Below are positions 60,582 to 64,000 of a stretch of DNA of 64,000 nucleotides, piece after piece. A model generated the notes under the pieces. It was not told the DNA's origin. It was given only the letters and a program-made list of their open reading frames with translations, and ran no database searches. Source of the stretch: Marivita sp. (lineage in GTDB: Bacteria; Pseudomonadota; Alphaproteobacteria; Rhodobacterales; Rhodobacteraceae); the NCBI RefSeq assembly GCF_020055675.1, contig NZ_JAIPUS010000012.1, positions 1-64,000 on the forward strand. The letters are read 5' to 3'. Made by a program: the position numbers and the translations under genes. Every line of letters starts with the position of its first letter. The stretch's first letter is position 1.

Positions 60582-61550
60582 ATGCGCTTGCGACTGGTCA
60601 AACAGAACACGAATTTCGATTTCTTCAGCCGATGGAAGGTCTGGCTTGGCATATCCGGCCTGTTGATGGTGCTGGCCTTGTTGTCGTTTTTTCTGCAGGG
60701 GTTGAATTACGGCATCGATTTCCGGGGCGGCACGACGATCCGGACGCAGAGCGCGGAACCGCTGGATGTCGGTCAGTACCGCGACGCCATTGGCGGGCTC
60801 GGACTGGGGGATGTCAGCATCACGGAGGTGTTCGACCCGACCTTTGGCCCGGACCAGAACGTGGCCATGGTCCGCATACAGGCGCAGGAGGGCGAAGAGG
60901 CCGTCAGCGTGGAGGTGATCGAACGGGTCGAAGCCGCCTTGTCCGAAGTTGTGCCCGACATCGAATTCGTGTCGGTGGAATCGGTCGGCCCGAAAGTGTC
61001 GGGAGAGTTGATCCAGACGGCGGCCATCGCGGTCTTGCTCGCCATCGGCGCGGTGCTCATTTATATCTGGCTGCGGTTCGAATGGCAGTTCGCGCTCGGC
61101 GCCGTGGCGGCGCTGGTGCATGACGTGATCCTGACCATCGGGATATTCTCCGAGCTTCAGATCAAGTTCGATCTTGCCATCATCGCGGCGCTTCTGACCA
61201 TCGTGGGCTATTCGCTCAACGACACGGTGGTGGTCTTTGACCGGGTGCGCGAGAACCTCATCAAGTACAAGAAGAAGGACCTGAAGGAGGTTCTGAACAT
61301 CTCGATCAACGAAACGCTCAGCCGAACCTTCATGACTTCCGTCACCACGCTTCTTGCGCTGGTGTCGCTTTTCGTGCTGGGCGGGGACGTCATCCGGGGG
61401 TTTGTCTTTGCGATGATCTGGGGTGTGATCGTCGGCACCTATTCGTCGATTTTCGTGGCCTCCGCGATCCTGCTCTGGCTTGGGGTCAAGCGGGACTGGT
61501 CCAAACCAACGGATACCACGGGCAACCAATTCGCCAACGTGGATGCTTGA
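60582..61550 (+). CDS. secF: Protein translocase subunit SecF
   Basis: A 322-residue partner of SecD. N-terminal helix, GIDFRGGTTIRTQS, and five C-terminal helices with GYSLNDTVVVFDRVRENL and INETLSRTFMTSVTTLLALVSLF. ATG at 60582. Its end overlaps the next start by eight bases. Confidence 0.97.
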   Translation: MRLRLVKQNTNFDFFSRWKVWLGISGLLMVLALLSFFLQGLNYGIDFRGGTTIRTQSAEPLDVGQYRDAIGGLGLGDVSITEVFDPTFGPDQNVAMVRIQAQEGEEAVSVEVIERVEAALSEVVPDIEFVSVESVGPKVSGELIQTAAIAVLLAIGAVLIYIWLRFEWQFALGAVAALVHDVILTIGIFSELQIKFDLAIIAALLTIVGYSLNDTVVVFDRVRENLIKYKKKDLKEVLNISINETLSRTFMTSVTTLLALVSLFVLGGDVIRGFVFAMIWGVIVGTYSSIFVASAILLWLGVKRDWSKPTDTTGNQFANVDA

Positions 61551-62127
61551 TGCGGGTCTGAGCGCCCTGGCAACGCCGGGTCTGGCTTGGATCGTCCTGA
61601 TCACTCTTGTCGCCGGTATCGTTTACGGCTTTGCCGGATTCGGTGCGGGGCTTGTCTTCATGCCGGTGGCGGTGATCTTCTTGCCGCCGGTCATGGCGAT
61701 CGCAACCTTTTCGGTTTCGTCCATGTCATCGCTTGTGACCGTGTTTCCAAGGGCGCTACCGCTGGTGCACCGCAAGGCGGTTCTGGTGCTCATCCTGTCG
61801 GCCGCGGTGGCGGCGTCCCTGGGGCTCTGGGTGTTGCGCGTCTCGGATGTGACCGCGATCCGCTGGGTGGTCGTCACGACACGGGCCACAACCGTCGTTT
61901 TCCTGACGGCAACAAGCCTCTTGATGCTGCCCTTGATGGCGTTGCAGGGGATTCTGACAGCGCCTGCCGTGGCCTTGGGATGTGTTCTGCTGGTTCCCTA
62001 CGGCGCGGGCGCGCTGATCGGGCAGGCCCTGTTCCGGCCCCGGAGGGAACGGTTTTATCGCGTGGCGGCTTATGCCATTATCAGCGCGGCGACGCTGGCG
62101 GGCGTGCCGCTCTGGGACAATCTGTGA
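61543..62127 (+). CDS. TSUP (TauE/SafE)-type permease, internally shortened
   Basis: A 194-residue membrane protein starting inside the secF end (ATG at 61543). AGIVYGFAGFGAGLVFMP is the TSUP repeat-1 signature, and TTRATTVVFLTATSLLMLPLM with the C-terminal LLVPYGAGALIGQALFRP matches the last helices. TSUP permeases are usually 240-270 residues; the middle, including the second glycine-rich repeat, seems absent at about residue 111-114. The frame is intact, so it is either a short functional form or a decayed gene. Confidence 0.75.
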   Translation: MLDAGLSALATPGLAWIVLITLVAGIVYGFAGFGAGLVFMPVAVIFLPPVMAIATFSVSSMSSLVTVFPRALPLVHRKAVLVLILSAAVAASLGLWVLRVSDVTAIRWVVVTTRATTVVFLTATSLLMLPLMALQGILTAPAVALGCVLLVPYGAGALIGQALFRPRRERFYRVAAYAIISAATLAGVPLWDNL

Positions 62128-62141
62128 ACGGAGGGTCAAAC

Positions 62142-62498
62142 ATGCGACTGAACGAAGTTGTCTTTAATGATGCCGAACCGATCGACGGCTATGGCCCCGG
62201 TTTCTTTCGCATCGGAGGCAAGAGGCACGACGGCGCGCTTGTGACCGGCTACATGGGCACGCGGCCCTGGGGCGGGTACACGGACGCCGAGACGCTTCTT
62301 GATCTGGTTGAAGACGTGGATGTGTTGTTCATCGGGACCGGAACCGAGATTGCCCATATCCCCGCCGCGTTGCGCAACCGGCTCGAAGCCGAGGGGCTGG
62401 GTGTCGAGGCGATGAATTCACCCGCGGCATGCCGGACCTATAACGTGCTTCTGTCCGAAGGCCGCAGGGTCGCGGCGGCCTTGTTGCCGGTCGATTAG
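62142..62498 (+). CDS. Mth938-like domain-containing protein
   Basis: A 118-residue soluble protein of the Mth938/NDUFAF3 fold. DGYGPGFFRIGGKRHDGALV, VLFIGTGTEI and MNSPAACRTYNVLLSEGRRVAAALLPV are conserved. The human relative NDUFAF3 helps complex I assembly; placement after secDF is conserved in alphaproteobacteria. ATG at 62142 follows GGAGGG. Confidence 0.88.
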   Translation: MRLNEVVFNDAEPIDGYGPGFFRIGGKRHDGALVTGYMGTRPWGGYTDAETLLDLVEDVDVLFIGTGTEIAHIPAALRNRLEAEGLGVEAMNSPAACRTYNVLLSEGRRVAAALLPVD

Positions 62499-62632
62499 CA
62501 GGGGCGGCGATGCGATGACGCATCGTGACTGTCCATTGACGGAAAGCCCCCGGCGGCATCGTCGCGCGTCGAATTCCGACAAGCGACATTTTCGCGCTTT
62601 TGCCAGCCGCGCCCTTGGTCTAAGCGGGGGTC

Positions 62633-63247
62633 ATGGTGTTGTCTGTCCGCGATCTTGCCGTCACCCGAGGGGGGCTTGCGATCCTCGAAGGGGTGTCATT
62701 TGACGTCCCCCCCGGCGAGGCGTTGGTGCTGCGCGGCCCCAATGGTGTGGGCAAGACGACCCTTTTGCGCAGCGTTGCCGGGTTGCAGCCCGCCGAAGTC
62801 GGGCAGGTGACCGGCGCAGAGGACGAGATTGCCTATTCGGGCCATTCCGACGGGCTCAAGGCGATGCTGAGCGTGACGGAAAACCTGCGCTTCTGGGCGT
62901 CCGTGTTCGGACTGTCTGACATCGCACCGGCCCTCGCCGCTTTCGACCTGGAGGGATTGCGCGACCGGATGGCCGGCACGCTGTCCGCCGGGCAAAAACG
63001 CCGGCTTGGGCTGGCGCGGCTTATGGTGACGGGCCGGCCCGTCTGGGTGTTGGACGAACCGACCGTGTCGCTCGATACCGCGTCGGTGGCGCTGTTCGCC
63101 CAGGCGGTGCGCACCCATCTGGGGCAGGGCGGCAGTGCGTTGATGGCAACCCATATCGACCTTGGACTGGCCGAGGCCCATGTGCTCGACCTGACCCCCT
63201 ACAAGGCGGGGCCGCGGTCGCGCCAGATGGACGAGGCGTTCCTGTGA
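62633..63247 (+). CDS. ccmA: Heme exporter ATP-binding protein CcmA
   Basis: A 204-residue ABC ATPase of cytochrome c maturation system I. Walker [16 protein letters not shown], signature [16 protein letters not shown], Walker [14 protein letters not shown]-loop MATHIDLGL. Releases heme-CcmE from CcmCD. ATG at 62633; GGGGG is only two bases upstream, so the GTG or TTG just inside may be used. Overlaps ccmB as GTGA. Confidence 0.94.
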   Translation: MVLSVRDLAVTRGGLAILEGVSFDVPPGEALVLRGPNGVGKTTLLRSVAGLQPAEVGQVTGAEDEIAYSGHSDGLKAMLSVTENLRFWASVFGLSDIAPALAAFDLEGLRDRMAGTLSAGQKRRLGLARLMVTGRPVWVLDEPTVSLDTASVALFAQAVRTHLGQGGSALMATHIDLGLAEAHVLDLTPYKAGPRSRQMDEAFL

Positions 63248-63900
63248 GGGCGCTGTTGTTGCGGGATCTGAGACTGGCGATCCGGGCTGGCGGGGGCTTT
63301 GGCCTGGGACTCGCGTTCTTCCTGATCGTGACGGTGCTTGTGCCGTTCGGTGTCGGCCCGGAAACCGCGCTCTTGTCGCGCATCGCGCCGGGTATCCTGT
63401 GGATCGGCGCGCTGCTTGCCTGCCTGTTGTCGCTGGACCGTATCCTTGCGCTGGACTGGGAGGATGGATCGCTTGACCTGCTGGCCACGGCGCCGCTGCC
63501 GATGGAGGGAATCGTGACGGTGAAGGCCATCGCGCATTGGATCACCACGGGCCTGCCACTGGTTCTGGCCGCCCCGGTGCTGGGTGTCCTGCTGAGCCTG
63601 CCCGTACCGGCCTATCAATGGGTGGTGATCAGCCTTGTGCTGGGCACCCCCGCGCTGAGCGTGATCGGCACGTTCGGCGCGGCCTTGACCGTGGGGCTGA
63701 AACGCGGCGGATTGCTGATGTCGCTCTTGGTGTTGCCGCTTTATGTCCCGACCCTGATCTTCGGGGCAGAGGTCGCCCGGCGCGGGGCAGAGGGACTGAC
63801 CGTACAGACGCCGCTGCTGCTCCTGGCGGGGATCAGCCTTGGCGTGATCGCGCTTTTGCCCTTTGCCAGCGCCGCGGTGCTGAGGATTAATCTGCGATAA
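63244..63900 (+). CDS. ccmB: Heme exporter protein CcmB
   Basis: A 218-residue membrane partner of CcmA with six helices; [20 protein letters not shown] is the family hallmark. GTG start at 63244 coupled to ccmA. Confidence 0.95.
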   Translation: MRALLLRDLRLAIRAGGGFGLGLAFFLIVTVLVPFGVGPETALLSRIAPGILWIGALLACLLSLDRILALDWEDGSLDLLATAPLPMEGIVTVKAIAHWITTGLPLVLAAPVLGVLLSLPVPAYQWVVISLVLGTPALSVIGTFGAALTVGLKRGGLLMSLLVLPLYVPTLIFGAEVARRGAEGLTVQTPLLLLAGISLGVIALLPFASAAVLRINLR

Positions 63901-63958
63901 CGCGTCCCATGCGGTTTTTTGAATTGAAGGGGGGCAATGAACCGCCTATTTGACATGC

Positions 63959-64000
63959 ATGTCTTTGTGGGAATACGCAAATCCGGTGAAATTCATCCGC
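63959..64000 (+). CDS. ccmC: Heme exporter protein CcmC, N-terminal fragment
   Basis: The final 42 bases read MSLWEYANPVKFIR, the usual N-terminus of CcmC, which presents heme to CcmE; the rest lies beyond the window. The GAAGGGGGG ribosome-like site (63926-63934) is about 24 bases upstream of this ATG and closer to another ATG (63937) in a different frame. Gene order ccmA-ccmB-ccmC supports the call. Confidence 0.8.
   Translation, partial: MSLWEYANPVKFIR

Noticed and set aside
59289-61604. 771-codon reverse-strand frame over secD/secF
   Set aside because: Antisense shadow of secDF; no ribosome site, no recognisable motif, charged low-complexity composition.

Overview
The window is high-GC DNA from a marine-type alphaproteobacterium of the order Rhodobacterales (Roseobacter/Rhodobacter group). 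The evidence is gene content and order rather than one marker: a sciP-ctrA pair, a dusB-ntrBC-ntrYX operon whose NtrC and NtrX lack the sigma54-contacting GAFTGA loop, the trkA-trkH-hfq-hflX string, yajC-secD-secF running into ccmABC, TrmFO, GluQ, and a GTTC-N7-GTTC (alphaproteobacterial) LexA box. It reads as a stable chromosomal core region. I see no transposase, integrase, phage gene, CRISPR array, rRNA or tRNA.

Layout. 1-17.5 kb: an aminotransferase fragment, a CDF cation exporter, cysS, citramalate synthase (cimA), a degenerate squalene/phytoene-synthase-like gene, an MFS carrier, cobK, an AlkA-type glycosylase, an esterase, a glycosyltransferase, mnmA, the cell-cycle pair sciP/ctrA, then ligA-recG. 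17.5-17.9 kb: a LexA box followed by a 44-residue single-helix membrane protein and a strong terminator, the most interesting small locus here. 17.9-30.5 kb, mostly reverse strand: NifU-like scaffold, hisI (forward), gluQ, a coupled 39-residue ORF, trmFO, tetR, ppk2, an alpha/beta hydrolase, metA (acetyl type), an ATPase of unknown role, a FadL-type porin with a heptad-repeat insert, an EamA transporter, an SH3 protein, guaA and a small membrane protein. 30.7-39 kb: an MttB-family methyltransferase, two Rhodobacterales-specific regulatory-looking genes, lipA, two c-type cytochromes, hpt, a COQ10-like protein, and the overlapping ispF-pgpA-cinA set.

39.3-52 kb: dusB-ntrB-ntrC-ntrY-ntrX, a transglutaminase-like lipoprotein, trkA-trkH, hfq and hflX. 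This combines nitrogen sensing, potassium uptake and RNA-based regulation. 52-64 kb: penicillin-acylase-family enzyme, a beta-hydroxyacid dehydrogenase, a TspO-like protein, serS and a secreted trypsin-like protease on various strands, then yajC-secD-secF, a shortened TSUP-type permease, an Mth938-like protein and ccmA-ccmB-ccmC (cut by the right edge).

Many starts are GTG or TTG placed behind good Shine-Dalgarno sequences, and many gene pairs overlap as ATGA or GTGA, indicating translational coupling. Two intergenic multi-hairpin clusters (near 2.9 kb and 52.06 kb) look like a dispersed repeat class. No gap between genes exceeds about 280 bases.
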